This document shows positions 37,383 to 49,061 of a DNA stretch of 64,000 nucleotides, piece after piece. The DNA comes from Hymenoscyphus infarciens. Its lineage: Eukaryota; Ascomycota; Leotiomycetes; Helotiales; Helotiaceae. Both the position numbers and the translations under genes were made by a program. The notes under the pieces were generated by a model. That model had not been told where the DNA came from and did no database searches. It saw nothing but the letters and a program-made list of their open reading frames with translations. The DNA lies in the NCBI GenBank assembly GCA_001414345.1, contig LLCB01000015.1:124001-188000 (forward strand), read 5' to 3'. Within the stretch, counting starts at the first letter, position 1; each line of letters begins with the position of its first letter.

Positions 37383-39249
37383 TTAGGCGAGTCATTGAAA
37401 CCCTCTGACGATAATTGATATATATTGGGCTTTCTGTATCTAGAATCACATCACAATGCTCCCAAATTTTTCGCTCTGTGTGAAGCAAACTGACTAGTGC
37501 ACGAAAGCGTTCTCTCCAAGGAAAAGCCACACCAAACCAAACCACCAAATCGCGTTTCCATATCTCCTTCACTTCTAAAATTCAACTCATCCTTCATTCT
37601 TGGAAGATACATCCTTACTTGGATTTCGTAATGTCAAATTGCTTAAGAATATTTGATTGCTTTGTCATTACGTTTGCCATTCGCAACGCTATAAAAGTCC
37701 GTTACCTAATTTAATCAATAACACTTCAAAAGTTAATTATGCAATAAACATACCATCTCCTCTCGCTTTTCAGAAGCTCCAACATCGACAACAGGGATAT
37801 AATCGTCCGTCTCTTATTCATAATCAGTGATATTCCAAGAACCCATTTTTAAAGTCAACATACCATATCACCACGCTTTTGGGTGTCAAAAACATCATCA
37901 TTCTAAGAATCCGTTAGAAAAAAATGGGAAATTATGTTCCAACACATAGTAATTGAGATTGTGTCATGAAACAAGGTCGAAGGTAAGAGAGCTTTTACAA
38001 CGGTATCTGCAACGGCAAAAGGAACGACCAGTGAGACCAATTGATCAGGACTTGACCCCCGCTTAGAAACAGCTGCACTGAAGGTTGAAATTAGATGGGT
38101 CGTTTGTATCCAGTGTGGAGATAGAACGGGCAGCGCTCGCTCGATGATCGTCTGAATAATCAAGGGTAAAACATACCTTGCCGAGACCTCCTAAAAGTTC
38201 TTTGTACGCAAATCCCGACGCTCGATGCGCTTTGCAATGTCCCCGAGAACGGCATGGGGGTCTGCTGCGTCGATCTCTTTTTGATAGGGGTTGACGATTG
38301 CCGAATTGTGTTGATAATTGTTCAAATGGGTCACCTTTTGCGGTGGGGAGTGCAAGGAGTGGAGTGACGAAGGCAGCTGCCAAAGTAAGAGTAGAAACCT
38401 TGATGTTGAGTGTGAGAGGAGGGATAGAATATGTACTCTGTCGTAGTTATCAGCAATGCGGATTTTGAAATTGTGTTGGTTGTTATGGAAAGGAGTGAGT
38501 GGGTGTTTTATACCTTGCCCCCCCCCCCCCGAATCGAGGCTTTCTTCGAGTGTAGTACCGAAAGTCACCTTGAAGACTGCTTTGCAGTTGCCTCGCTTAC
38601 CGAATCTTTTGAGAAATTGATACATCAAATTTCCTCCGCTCGATTGTATTACTTAGTTGAACTTGTAGTTGAAGGATGTGGCATAAGAAACTGCATCCAG
38701 ACTCCAATAGAACCCGGGCTCTCTATCCTTAACTTCCACCACTCATAAAAATAACACAGCCGAGGACAAAGCTAGAATCACGGCATCTAGAAGCTCCATA
38801 TTCGTCATAAGAAGCAGTTTGCGTAGTGAGAATCGGTTCCACGTCGTTAATCGGTCAGACGACGATCTCCTGGCCATGACCGCTCAATTTTCACCATCAT
38901 CGCATGAAGACAGGAAGGATAGAATTGCTGTGTAGCAACTTGGGTCTCAAATTGGCGAAGTTATCGCATGTGGTGGATGAAAGTGGACGATTGCGTCTGC
39001 TACTTCATTACTGTGCCACCATCTCGCCTCACGAAAGCGGTTTGCGCGCATTGAATTGCAGAAACAAAGTCCACAGAAGAACAGGATGATGTTTGGGTAT
39101 CGTGGCGGGGCTCTTTCTGTGAGGACGGAGGTCGCGATAATGGTCTGCTGAGGAGTTCCATGCATAATTTCAAGAAGTACAGAATTCAAAAAAACGACAC
39201 TTGAGTCTCTGAAATCGCGTGGATTGTCCGCTCTTAGGGCATCCTAGAT
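37383..39249. other. Intergenic with remains of a small secreted-protein gene
   Basis: AT-rich sequence with repeated 'acatac/catac'-type words at 37750-37860. The decayed gene at about 37950-38415 (-) is listed separately. A 10-C run sits at 38519-38530. Nothing else is supported. Confidence 0.5.
37950..38415 (-). pseudogene. Remnant of a small secreted-protein gene
   Basis: The minus strand reads KVSTLTLAAAFVTPLLALPTA, a textbook signal peptide, but the codon before Lys is ATC where ATG is expected, and no other ATG is in frame. Downstream a 58-bp intron (GTGACC...AAAAAG) would join LPTAK to EIDAADPHAVLGDIAKRIE, followed by ERRDL and an in-frame TAG. A further stretch, AAVSKRGSSPDQLVSLVVPF, lies beyond a possible longer intron (near 38080). 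The parts look like a short secreted protein with dibasic KR/RR sites, now without a start and with at least one stop. A non-ATG start or a missed upstream exon could rescue it. No family recognised. Confidence 0.4.
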
Positions 39250-39253
39250 ACAC

Positions 39254-40644
39254 CAAAAAGTCGGAATCGACTAAATCGTAAATCGTAAATCGCAAATCGC
39301 AAATCGTAAATCGTAAATTGTAAATTACAAAGTCGAGCTAAAGTAGAACTTAATAATTATAGTATCTAAGCCCTTTATTAAAAAAGGGTAGGAGAGTATT
39401 TTACTACTTCTTAGTCTCCCTCTCTTGCTACTAGGTCTATATAATAAATAGATGAATAAAATATTAATTATTTATTATAACTATTAAATAAATATGTAGT
39501 ATTTGAGCGATTATTTAAGCGATAAGAGCTTAAATGAATATATTATAAATAGTTTCTATTTATTAAGCTTAATATCCGCCCTCTAGGTCTTAGTATAGAG
39601 GGTTTGTATAAGTTGAATTTTACTCTCTTTTTATATATATATTTAAATATAACTAAACTATAAATTCACTTACTTTTAATTATTATTAATAGATTACTAT
39701 TATCTCTACTTTTTATTACTTATATTATATGAAATAGAGTGTTATATTAAAGAGTATTATATAATACCTTACTTTCTAAAACATTATATACGTGACCTTT
39801 AAACTAACCTAGGTTTCGACGTTGAAAGGCTCTACTCTTTTTACCTTATTTAACCTAGCATAGCCTAATCGTGATAACGAAAGCAACTAAAGCGAATAAT
39901 TTTAAGGGATTTTCATATATATTTAGATAAGTAGGAAACTATACTAAAAGAGTAGAGAATATAGAATATTTATAAATAAATAACTGCTATTTATACCCTA
40001 AACGCTCCTTATTCTTAAATAATTTAAAGAGTATTTTATCTGTGGAAAATCGTAAATATTCTGAATATATTCCTAGCTTTTATTTGTTATATAGACCTAC
40101 TTGCTACTCTTTCCCTCTTTAGTATATTATATAAATATAAAAGTATAGAAGAGAGAGAGAGAGAGAGAGGGGGGGGGAGAGAGAGAGAGAGAGGGAGAGA
40201 GGGAGAGAGGGGGAGAGAGAGAGGGGGGGAGGGGGAGGGGATTATTTGCTACTTTTGCTAAACTCCTCTTACCCACGCTAGGAAAAACTTTCTACTGAAA
40301 TGTTTGCTCGCCCTTCGCCCTCTCTCCCTCTCTTCCTCTCTTCCTTATTTATCTAGAAATAATAGGAAGAATGCGATATAATAGTAAGGAGACGGTAGCG
40401 AGGGGGCGATAGTAAGGGGGTAATGTTACTACTATACACGTGATATATATTTTATTTTCCCTCTCTATTCTCTAATTAGCTAGTTACTATAGTTAAGACT
40501 ATCTAATCTAAATATAGAGAGGGGGGGGGAGAAGGAGAGAGAGGGGGAATTTAAATTAGAAATTATTCTCTTTTATACTTATAGAAAGTAATATTTTATA
40601 ATTTACAATTTCCTATTTGCGATTTAGTCAATCCGACTTTTTGG
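39254..40644. mobile_element. RIP-damaged inverted-repeat transposon, 1.39 kb
   Basis: The left end reads CCAAAAAGTCGGAATCGACT from 39254 and the right end is its near-perfect inverse, AGTCAATCCGACTTTTTGG, ending at 40644. The inverted similarity continues inward through AAATCG repeats and AAATTGTAAATTA. The identical 4-bp word TACA flanks both ends (39250-39253 and 40645-40648) and is a likely target-site duplication. Directly inside the left end lie about nine 7-bp units of AAATCGT/AAATCGC/AAATTGT. The interior is very AT-rich, full of TA and stop codons, with no open frame, and carries GA-rich microsatellites (40148-40235; about 40515-40550). It fits a DNA transposon or its non-autonomous derivative after RIP. 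The superfamily is not clear from a 4-bp duplication. Confidence 0.75.
40148..40240 (+). repeat. GA-rich microsatellite
   Basis: Imperfect GA/GGGA dinucleotide tract with G runs inside the AT-rich transposon. A second, shorter tract lies near 40515-40550. Confidence 0.9.
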
Positions 40645-40776
40645 TACATTCAGGATGCCGTAGCTCTGCAAACCGAACCAACGAACTACAGTTTTTCAAA
40701 CTTCCCCCAAGTCTCTTTTTAACTTTTTACACACTTTTATTTCATTATTCAACTCACCAACATTTTATACACTTCC

Positions 40777-40998
40777 ATGTTCCAGTTTTTGAACCCAAGA
40801 CCCTTAAAGGGAATATATCAACAGGTTCAAGTGATAAGAGGACTGCTCAAAACGCCAGAGAAAATTGAAATCGATGAACCAGAAGAACCAGACGATGAAG
40901 CGCTCAACAAGAAACCAGGATGTTCACCAACGATTACTTTTTCTCTGAGCATTGTCATATTCATGATAGCACTTGCTACTTTTATCACGGCACTGTAA
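40777..40998 (+). CDS. Small tail-anchored-like protein, 73 residues
   Basis: A single short frame from ATG 40777 ends at 40998. It has a basic start (MFQFLNPRPLKGIYQQ), an acidic middle (EIDEPEEPDDEALNKK) and one C-terminal hydrophobic helix (ITFSLSIVIFMIALATFITAL), the layout of a tail-anchored protein. The upstream 100 bases are CT-rich, ACA-rich and promoter-like. It begins 130 bp after the transposon end. No family is known to me, and chance cannot be excluded at this length. Confidence 0.4.
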   Translation: MFQFLNPRPLKGIYQQVQVIRGLLKTPEKIEIDEPEEPDDEALNKKPGCSPTITFSLSIVIFMIALATFITAL

Positions 40999-42563
40999 AT
41001 CAAGCCGGGTGATAAACAGTGCGCAAGACGGCGCAGCGCGGACCCCACCCGAAAAGAGTATTCTGTTAAATCGCACGCTTGACCAAGAAAATTGGAGACA
41101 AGTACCACCTGAAAAAGGCCTTGGATACGCGGGGCTATTAGATGTCTTGTATGCCCCTTCCTCCACGCACACAAATTTTCTAAGGCACTCTTCGAGCTAA
41201 TCATCACTCCACTGTCTGGTATGACCCTTCCCACACTCAAGACACTCTTTGGCCTAACCACCACATAGGATTTTATCAGATAGTATACATGGCTGCAGTC
41301 TGGGAACTATGCACCAATCGGGGAAGGCACGGCAACACGACAAGATATTCCCGGTAGCTTAAAAGCTGGTGCGGTAGGAAATCGAATGCACGCTGATAAT
41401 AAGAAAAACACTAATGTGCCATGGCGACGTGACTCCTGTCTTAGCGATTGAGGATCTCGATTCTCCTCTTGGAAGGAGGGCTGCTTTCAATGTTCAGAAG
41501 TGTAGGAACTTTGAGAAGCTGCAGGGTTGGGTTAGTGAGAACTGGGTTTTGCCATGAGAGGAACGGGAAATGAAGTTTCTGGCAAAGCTCGTTCATAGAA
41601 ATGCAAAGAAGACAAAAAGAAGGATATAAACCATTGACCAATTAAATTGCCGCTCCCCATTGCGGAGTAAACAAGAAGTGCACAGAACCCATGCACGTCT
41701 GCCAAGAAGTTGAACACAGTTCATTGAGCGATCGATGCCTCAAGATCAGTGCAACTTTGCGAGTCATGATCTCCAATTGATAAATGAAGTTCTCGAGCAG
41801 ATTGTTTCGCGCTCGTACAAACCGCCAGGAGAAGAACGAGGAATACGTAAAAGAGGGGAAGAGGTTCAAATTCTCTCAATAAAAACCTTAACTATGATGA
41901 CAGAACATCACATGGGACACTCAAACACCTGGAATCTGATTTCAACCGGCAGATATGGACTCCCAAATGAGTTTCCTCTCCGGGCCCGGTTCGCGCTACC
42001 GGTTTGCTGCCCAATGGGAAGAGGTCCGTTGTGTATACAGTAACGCAAACACAGCATCCCAACGGGTTTACACAAACTACATTATCAAGAACAGAGGAAT
42101 TGCAAAGCTCATAAAGAAGAGTTGGAGATAACCAAGAGGATAAAAAAAAACTAAACGACCCGGAAAACAAAATGGAATCCATACTTCGTACCAGATCCAA
42201 TCGGGCGGGTTTTCTACACCACTCTCCTCCTCAATCTTTCATCCAATCCCACAACCCCAAATCCTTGACAGGCAAGCATCATTCCCTGCAGGATCTGCTG
42301 TCAAAGCCTGTCCACGACCCGACGGAATCCCCATGTCACATGGGCCATGTGATTTTTTAGATTGCGGGGTGCGGAAAATAAACCCAACTCTTACAGAATA
42401 TTAATTTAATGATATTCCAGTACTCAACCAGTTAATTCGTTGACAATACCACATTGGGACTGTGGGCCTCATTATCGTGTCGCTAAGAACCTGGCGTGAA
42501 AACAACAACGATTTTCCTTTTCGGAGAAGTCTTTTTTTCTTCCAATTTCAATTTCATTGCAAG
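40999..42563. other. Intergenic region
   Basis: No supported gene. Frames at 41735-42043 and 42172-42360 lack recognisable content. The last 100 bases (CATTGGGACTG...) probably hold the esterase promoter. Confidence 0.5.
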
Positions 42564-44366
42564 ATGTTGGCCTTCAAAGCTCTGCTCGTTGTCGCTTTCG
42601 CCGGCTCGTCATGGGCTTCGGTGGTGAGGAATGGATTGCCAGTTGTCGATTTGGGTTATGTGGTTCAACAAGCCACTATCAATGTAAGATCCCGGTCCCC
42701 CTTTGACTAATTGATGATTAGCTCATCACTAACTGTGAGCAGGAAACGGGTCAATACTACAACTTCTCTAACATCAGATATGGAGCTGCACCAGTCGGAG
42801 ATCTTCGATTCGCAACCCCGATTCTCCCCACCACTGTCAATCGCACCGTGAACGATGGTCAAACTGGTAATATCTGCCCACAAGCTGGTCCGTACTGGTA
42901 TCAGATTATGACCTATTCTCTTGGTGGAGCTGATATCACCACATTGGAAGGTGTAGCTGCTCAAGTGCAAGCTGCGGAAGATGCCTTGACAATTGCCAAG
43001 GTTCCAGCACGAGACATGAGAGAAACAGAGGACTGCTTGTTTCTCGATGTGATGGCACCCGTCGAAGCTTTTCATGGCCGTAAGAAGCTTCCTGTTCTTG
43101 TATGGATTTATGGAGGAGGATTTACAGCCGGGTCTAAAACAAACTCTGGAAACCCAGCAAGCTTGATTTCCAAGGCGAAAGAAGATGCTGGCGAGGGTGT
43201 CGTTTTTGTTGCAATCAACTATCGTCTTGGCCTTTTCGTAGGTACTCCAACGATATGCTCCCTCTTCAAAACTAATTGAATCATAGGGATGGCTCTCCGG
43301 TCCAACATTTACTAGCGAAGGTGGACTTCCCAATGCTGGACTTTACGATCAACGACTCGCTCTCGAATGGATCAAAACAAATATTCACCGATTCGGAGGC
43401 GACTGCGACCGCGTGACAGTTCTGGGAGAGTCTGCGGGAGGGAGTTCCATCTTGCACCAGATTACCGCGTTTGGAGGAGCGAAAGCACCCTTCCAAAAAG
43501 CGATCATGCAGAGTCCAGGATTTACAGTCACGCCAGGAAACGCTAAGCAAGAAGCTGTCATGCAATCGGTTCTTTCTCAGGCCCAGGATTTGATCTCCGA
43601 GAATGCCACTGATGTAGCAGCACTTCGTGATCTCGACTCACAGACCCTAATTGCCTTGAACTACATTGTGGTTGCAAGATCAGCATATGGATCATTTACA
43701 TTTGGCCCAGTGGTTGATGGAACATTTGCACCCAATCTCCCTGGTGTTCTCTTGCTTGAGGATAAATTCGACAGCAGTGTTGAAGTGATGACAGGCCACA
43801 ACTCGAACGAAGGAATCGTCTTTACGTCGCCATTTATTGACACGGAAGATGAATTCACGACAGCAGTCGAGACTCTATTTTCCACAGCAACAAATGAGAC
43901 GATAAACTATGTCTTGGATACACTTTATCCAGCAGTATATGATGGCACTTATGGATACGCCACCGTAAATCAACGAACATCGCGTCTCGTAGCTGAGCTT
44001 TCATTCACTTGCAACACTCGATATCTGAACACAGCATTCTCCAACGAAACAAATTCTTACTACTTTGCGGTTCCTCCAGGCCTCCACGGGGAAGATATTG
44101 CATACACCTTCTTCAACGGAGATACTACAACATTGAACGATGGACTGGCAGTAAATGCAACGGTTGCAAATATCCTACAGAAATTCATTAACAACTTTGC
44201 CACTAGCAAGGATGGAAATCCCAATGGTCCAGGGCTACCATACTTTCCCAAATACCAAGATAACTCAACGGTATTGGTTTTGGATCTGGCAGCCCAAGGA
44301 CAGCTAGCGGTTGATGATTCTGCGAATGAACGATGCGCTTGGCTTCAGAAGGCCTTGTATATATAG
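42564..44366 (+). CDS. Secreted type-B carboxylesterase/lipase
   Basis: Three exons, 42564-42683, 42743-43237 and 43287-44366, with introns of 59 and 49 bp, encode about 564 residues. A signal peptide opens the protein (MLAFKALLVVAFAGSSWAS). The alpha/beta-hydrolase fold of the carboxylesterase type-B family follows: NFSNIRYGAAPVGDLRF, EDCLFLDVMAP, the oxyanion-hole IYGGGFTAGS, and the nucleophile elbow GESAGGS (Ser about residue 252). The acid is likely the Glu of NSNEG (about 378) and the base the His of GLHGEDIAYTF (about 472). Several NxT/S sequons suggest glycosylation. It would hydrolyse carboxylic esters outside the cell; natural substrate unknown. The start after the CT-rich leader is the only ATG giving a signal peptide. 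Confidence 0.93.
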
Positions 44367-46792
44367 TGCAAAACATGTAGCTCATGAGATATACAACGAT
44401 AATATAATCATAATTGAGGATGTACTCAGCCAAATATCTTCATCCAGACTTCTGGCGAATTATCATTGGCGACCTTCCGGCTCTTCGACCACAAGAAGTT
44501 ATTTTTACGGATAAAATGTCCATCGAAGCAGCGGCATGCCCTAGATGCGAGTTAGTCCAGATGTAGGTATTGTAAACGACACCGTCAATCAGCTCCAATC
44601 ATATCGCCTTGGTATGCAGCCGGGCGCTTTCGCAGTCCCTTCAATTGGCTAATAAATTGGATGACGCGCGCCACTGTCGTGGACTCGATAATTTATCGGA
44701 CTCGTCCAAAAGAGATCGTCGTGAGAAGCAAGCAACTTTCTTCAATCGGCTGGCTGTTTTATTTTGGCGGTAGCAGCAATCAATTGCGGTCAGTGATAGC
44801 GCAGATCACGTGACTTCGCCTACCCTATAAAAATCAAAGCCCCAGAAATTTCCAGAGTCCATATTCTACCCTGAGGGTTTATATTTTAGAAAGGTGGTTG
44901 TTGAGATATGAAGGAGTAGAACATCACGCTGGTCGCACGCCAAGACCCCATCTTGCCAGCCCCTGGAATTTCTGCCCCTTTTCGTCTTGCAAAACAACCA
45001 TGCTTCCAGGGCCAATAAAACTCACCTCTAGGAGACTCAAAGTACAATTTTCTCGCAAGACGAAAAATCTAAAGACGTGCTGGTTGAGGGGCGTGACAGA
45101 GTAGTCGCGATTTTTTTGGTAGAAGGGACGATTCTCACTCGATTCTAGAGAGCCGCATCAACTTTGATTTTCAGTTCTCACTAGATCTTTCTTCGGACTG
45201 GAAAAAATCTTGACAGGTATCAAGCGTCCTTGATCTTCTTGGTTCAAGTGCTGGACAAGGAGCACTTGAGAAAAAAAGCTGACCTCCTTGTATCGGATCA
45301 AGTTAGCTGATGCTATAAATTACAGAGCAGAGGAGAACGTACGCTATTTGGTTTATGGGACGAGAGAACGACTTGAAACAGGCTTCCATTCTATGGAAAT
45401 TTACTCTATTCTCTCGAACGGGAGACCCTGGAAGGAAAGAAATAATGTGCTCTCCAAGGTTCGACCTAATTTCCTCTTCAGCTTCTTTGCAACTCTTTTT
45501 TTTGCTGCGTAGGAAACCCAGATGGATGAGATAAACGTCTCAACGAGCGCGAATCATCGAGATGAGTTGGTGTTCGTACTGATTATATAATTGTAACACA
45601 AGCTCCCCCGCTGGGGAGTTTGTTTGCTACCGGCATTTACTTCCCCGCTCTGTTGCTGTCTTCAATTTTTTCCCCGCTCTTCGACCATGTCTCCATCGCA
45701 CGAACAGTCCAGAAGCGGTGGGTAGGATGTCTCTCCGTCAAATGATCATCGAATGCGGATCAGGAATATCAAGGGAACTATCGAGACACTTCGTACTTGC
45801 TTCACACCCTTGGATGAGGCAGAAAAACGGCAATTATATGGAGATGCCTATCGCGGGCTCATTGTGTACTATCGCGAAGGAGGTGAACTCCCCTGGGGTG
45901 ACAAATGTGTCTTTACTCTTTTTGGTACCGGGTTTGGAAATGATGAAAAAAGCAAGGGCGGAAAAAACTCTCGCAATTCCCGACGTATGCTCAATCTTTC
46001 GAAACTATTGAACAGGCTGGTTCTAATTTGAAGAATATAGTTTTACACTGTTCAGATGAACCAGAAAGCCTCAAGGAAAAAATGGGCCGTGCCGTTTAAA
46101 TAGACACTAAAGACAGTAAGTATTCCTGTTCATATCTATTCTGTGTTGCACGTGTGTTAAATAGAATCGAGTGGAGTTAGGTTCCACTGGTATGGGTGGT
46201 GAGGGTGACGATGAAGGCCAGAAAGACAATGAGACGTTGATATTGTGGACTTTGTCTCGAATACGAATACAAAGTAGTACTCCCCCATGGACTATTATTA
46301 CACTTTATATGCCTTGATTTGTATTACTTGGTACGAGGCTCATTCCAGTACCACATCCACGCCCTTTCAGACATTTCCCGTGAGAGTACTGACAACCTCA
46401 CTGCCAAACATTTCCGAGGGAAAGGGGGAAAGAAGAGCTGGGAATCTCCAACCAAGGTAATTGTCTGCTAATTTCTTTGTAGAATATCACCCCTGACACG
46501 CTTCACTAGTCAAGCCTATCTTCTCAAGCTAAATATCTGTCGATCGCTGCCAGATGGACTCAAAATTTACATTTTTCCTAATCGAATCCTAGCCGAACTA
46601 TAAAGCGCTTTCATGTATCTTCTATTTTACGGCGTAAGCTAGATGTCAAAGGGCACACGAAACACGCGTTGGCATCTGCAGAACCAAGCTTCAAACCGGC
46701 GACAACTTCGCTTGCCAGACGTCAATCTGAATGGATGGACTATGGTTTTTTTGGGGTACTCGCACATCTCGAAGTCCAATACCAACATACTA
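44367..46792. other. Intergenic; one weak coding candidate
   Basis: A frame at 45753-46031 (+) reads IKGTIETLRTCFTPLDEAEK and RQLYGDAYRGLIVYYREGG and looks protein-like, but its start and introns cannot be defined. A small hairpin (CAAGCTCCCC/GGGGAGTTTG) lies at 45599-45623. The rest shows nothing I can support. Confidence 0.4.
45753..46031 (+). CDS. Possible hypothetical protein fragment
   Basis: 92 codons with balanced composition: charged helix ETLRTCFTPLDEAEKRQL, then YRGLIVYYREGGELPWGDKC and VFTLFGTGFGNDEKSKGG. An upstream ATG at 45688 starts a different frame that closes after 13 codons, with a GTGGGT donor-like site, so an intron could join the two. No family recognised and no support beyond composition. 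Confidence 0.3.
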   Translation: MRIRNIKGTIETLRTCFTPLDEAEKRQLYGDAYRGLIVYYREGGELPWGDKCVFTLFGTGFGNDEKSKGGKNSRNSRRMLNLSKLLNRLVLI

Positions 46793-47971
46793 CTATTTTG
46801 CAGAAACCTGAGCAGCAATCGCATCACGGACAGCATCCGAAAGCGTTTCCGTGTCCTCTCCATCAATAAGTCCATTGTCTCGCTTCTCGTAGAGAGTTCC
46901 TCCTTCGGCCCAAATACGACGAAGAGTATACAATGTCGCGGCAGGGTGGTTATTGGCGTAGGCTTCTTTTTCCAGTTCTCGCAATCTTTCGAAGCTCGTA
47001 TAAGTCACCGACCATTTCTCCCCACCGGTTTGCTTTTCGAACTCTGCAACAATTTCATGCCCAGTGGCAGTGAAAGAGTTGACTTTGAGAGCGCGGTTTT
47101 TGGCTGCTTCTGGGTGCAGAAGAGCTTTCACAACCAGCCTTCCAACACTGTTCCAAATTAGGATGGTAAACTACTGTGGTGCGATCATGTATCATACTCA
47201 GCGAGTGCTGTCAGACTGAGTTTTCCTGTTCCATCCCCAGTCAGGACTGCTTTTTTCTCCTTGACATTGAATCCTCCTAGTTCCGGAGCAAATGAGACAA
47301 TTCCAAAGAATGTTCCGTTAGAAGCACCATCCGCATATGGTCTAAGATGCTGGAATTAGTCTACTGATACAAAAATAATGCCTTGTGGTTTGAGGAAACC
47401 TGCTGCATCTCCAGGATATTTTTGGAATAAGATCAGGTTTATAGACTTACCCAGTAACTACATAAGTGTGATCAAGATACGAAACATTTTTCAGCGCAGC
47501 TCTAACCTTCAATTTTTGCTGATGGGGTGGTTCGCTTGCCGACTCCTGGTTGTATTCTATATCTGTCCCATACTCAGACGGGAAAAATCGTTTGACGGTG
47601 GGAACTTTTTCAGCCCATTTGACCCATTTGAGCTGTTCGGCAATGGCTGGTCTGCCTACAGCGCTAACAATTGTGGTGATTCCTAAGATCTGGGTCAGTC
47701 AACCTTATTGCTGGCAAAACAGGTTGATCATCACACCTTCAAGTGCTTTCACGATGTTAGCTTCCTCGCCCGCATTTCCCACAATCACTTCCACTCCGTT
47801 TTCTTTCAATTGGCTGATTACATCGGGCTTTTTCTCCACCGTATTTGGAGATGTGAATATGGCGATGCGACCAAAGGAATTCTTGGCTTTGACTATTTGG
47901 TCGATAATATAGCTACCAATATATCCAGTCGCTCCAAGCACGAGGACATTTTCTTTTGTTGTGGGCGCCAT
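46793..47971 (-). CDS. NmrA/isoflavone-reductase-like NAD(P)-binding protein
   Basis: Four exons on the minus strand, 47737-47971, 47451-47682, 47198-47341 and 46793-47147, with introns of 54, 109 and 50 bp, give about 321 residues. The start is [20 protein letters not shown] with the GxxGxxG dinucleotide loop at residues 13-19. The middle has [20 protein letters not shown] and [12 protein letters not shown], the phrase typical of the isoflavone reductase/phenylcoumaran benzylic ether reductase (NmrA-like) family. These are cytosolic NADPH-dependent reductases or redox-sensing proteins. A later motif, [17 protein letters not shown], matches the family's conserved Ala-Asp-Val-Gly. Substrate unknown; in fungi such genes often detoxify aromatic compounds. 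Confidence 0.9.
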
Positions 47972-48580
47972 TTTGTGCGATGTAGAAGTGACTGCAGGAA
48001 TCTGCTTATGTTGCGGGGTTCAGAAAGTGGTGGAGACGCAATCAGAGTCACGGATAGCGCAACACCCCCGGTATTTGGACGATGATTGATAAGCTTCTTT
48101 TTTCTAGCTTCTTCACCACATTCCCACGTAGCTATCTTTAATTGTTCTCTAGCTACAACTGGTTTATGATGGCGCAAAAGGTCGAGATACCCCAAGCAAC
48201 TCAAGTGAGAGGTTTTGGTCTTCGTGCCAAGGCATGCTACCCCGCCATCTACATCGGGAAATAGCAACCAAGAGAGTGGTCATCCAATACTGTCGTTCAG
48301 CCCTAGCTAAGGCTTCTACTTAGAGATTTCATTCATTTGTGCTTATATTTACTCTCTTTAGCTTCGAGAAGTGTCAAATGCTTGAAATGAGATGGGTTTA
48401 ACTTATAAAATGGTTGGAAATTTATCTGTGGCATAAGTTAAAAGGATCTTGTAGCGAAGCTTCACTTAGTTTATGATAGTTCTCTATTTCTCTTAGGATG
48501 CCTCGCCATTAGCTATTTAATTACTAAGCTTTCCTGGTGGAGACGGTAAATAGAAACTTCGTAGCTATTAGAGTGAGGAG
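47972..48580. other. Intergenic region
   Basis: Leader and promoter of the NmrA-like gene on the left. The right half is AT-rich without a recognised feature. Confidence 0.5.
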
Positions 48581-48985
48581 ATGTACTACCACTTTCTTGG
48601 CAAGGAAACCTTTGAACTTGTTGGGAATAAGCGCTGGGTATATGTTATACTTGGTAAAATTCTCATCAAAGGAATGTATAAGGAAGTGATGGCGACTAAA
48701 CCTCAGGAATATGAATTAGCATGTAGCAGTACGGATTATGGCTGCTTACCTTTTTTTCTCAAAGTCACCAACAAGAAACTTCCAACCAAGTTTCGTCTCT
48801 ACAGAGTACTAATGGACAGAAAGGGGGAGGAACCTGAGGAGTGGGAGGTTGGTCAAACTTTCAATAGTTATAACCGCGTTTTCGGAGGCGCTTTTGAATT
48901 ACACGAAAGAAGCATAGGGGGTGGCCACAGCCGTAATATCTGTTGTAAATGTGGTAAAGAGCTTAATATTCAAAGAGCTATCTAA
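48581..48985 (+). CDS. Orphan protein of 134 residues
   Basis: A single intronless frame from ATG 48581. It begins MYYHFLGKETFELVGNKRW, has a Lys-rich middle (KVTNKKLPTKFRLYRVLMD), an acidic EEPEEWEVGQTF segment and ends with CCKCGKELNIQRAI, a CxxC-type cluster. Composition is protein-like across the whole length and the flanks are AT-rich. No family is recognised; it may be a lineage-specific gene. Confidence 0.5.
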   Translation: MYYHFLGKETFELVGNKRWVYVILGKILIKGMYKEVMATKPQEYELACSSTDYGCLPFFLKVTNKKLPTKFRLYRVLMDRKGEEPEEWEVGQTFNSYNRVFGGAFELHERSIGGGHSRNICCKCGKELNIQRAI

Positions 48986-49061
48986 GCCGACTACTTATAG
49001 CTAAGAACAGATTGCGCTATAGAGTGAATATGTTGAAATTTCGCTAATTTTGTAGGCTAGC

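Noticed and set aside
45599..45623. Hairpin CAAGCTCCCC...GGGGAGTTTG as a terminator
   Set aside because: Rho-independent terminators are not used by RNA polymerase II and no gene ends here.
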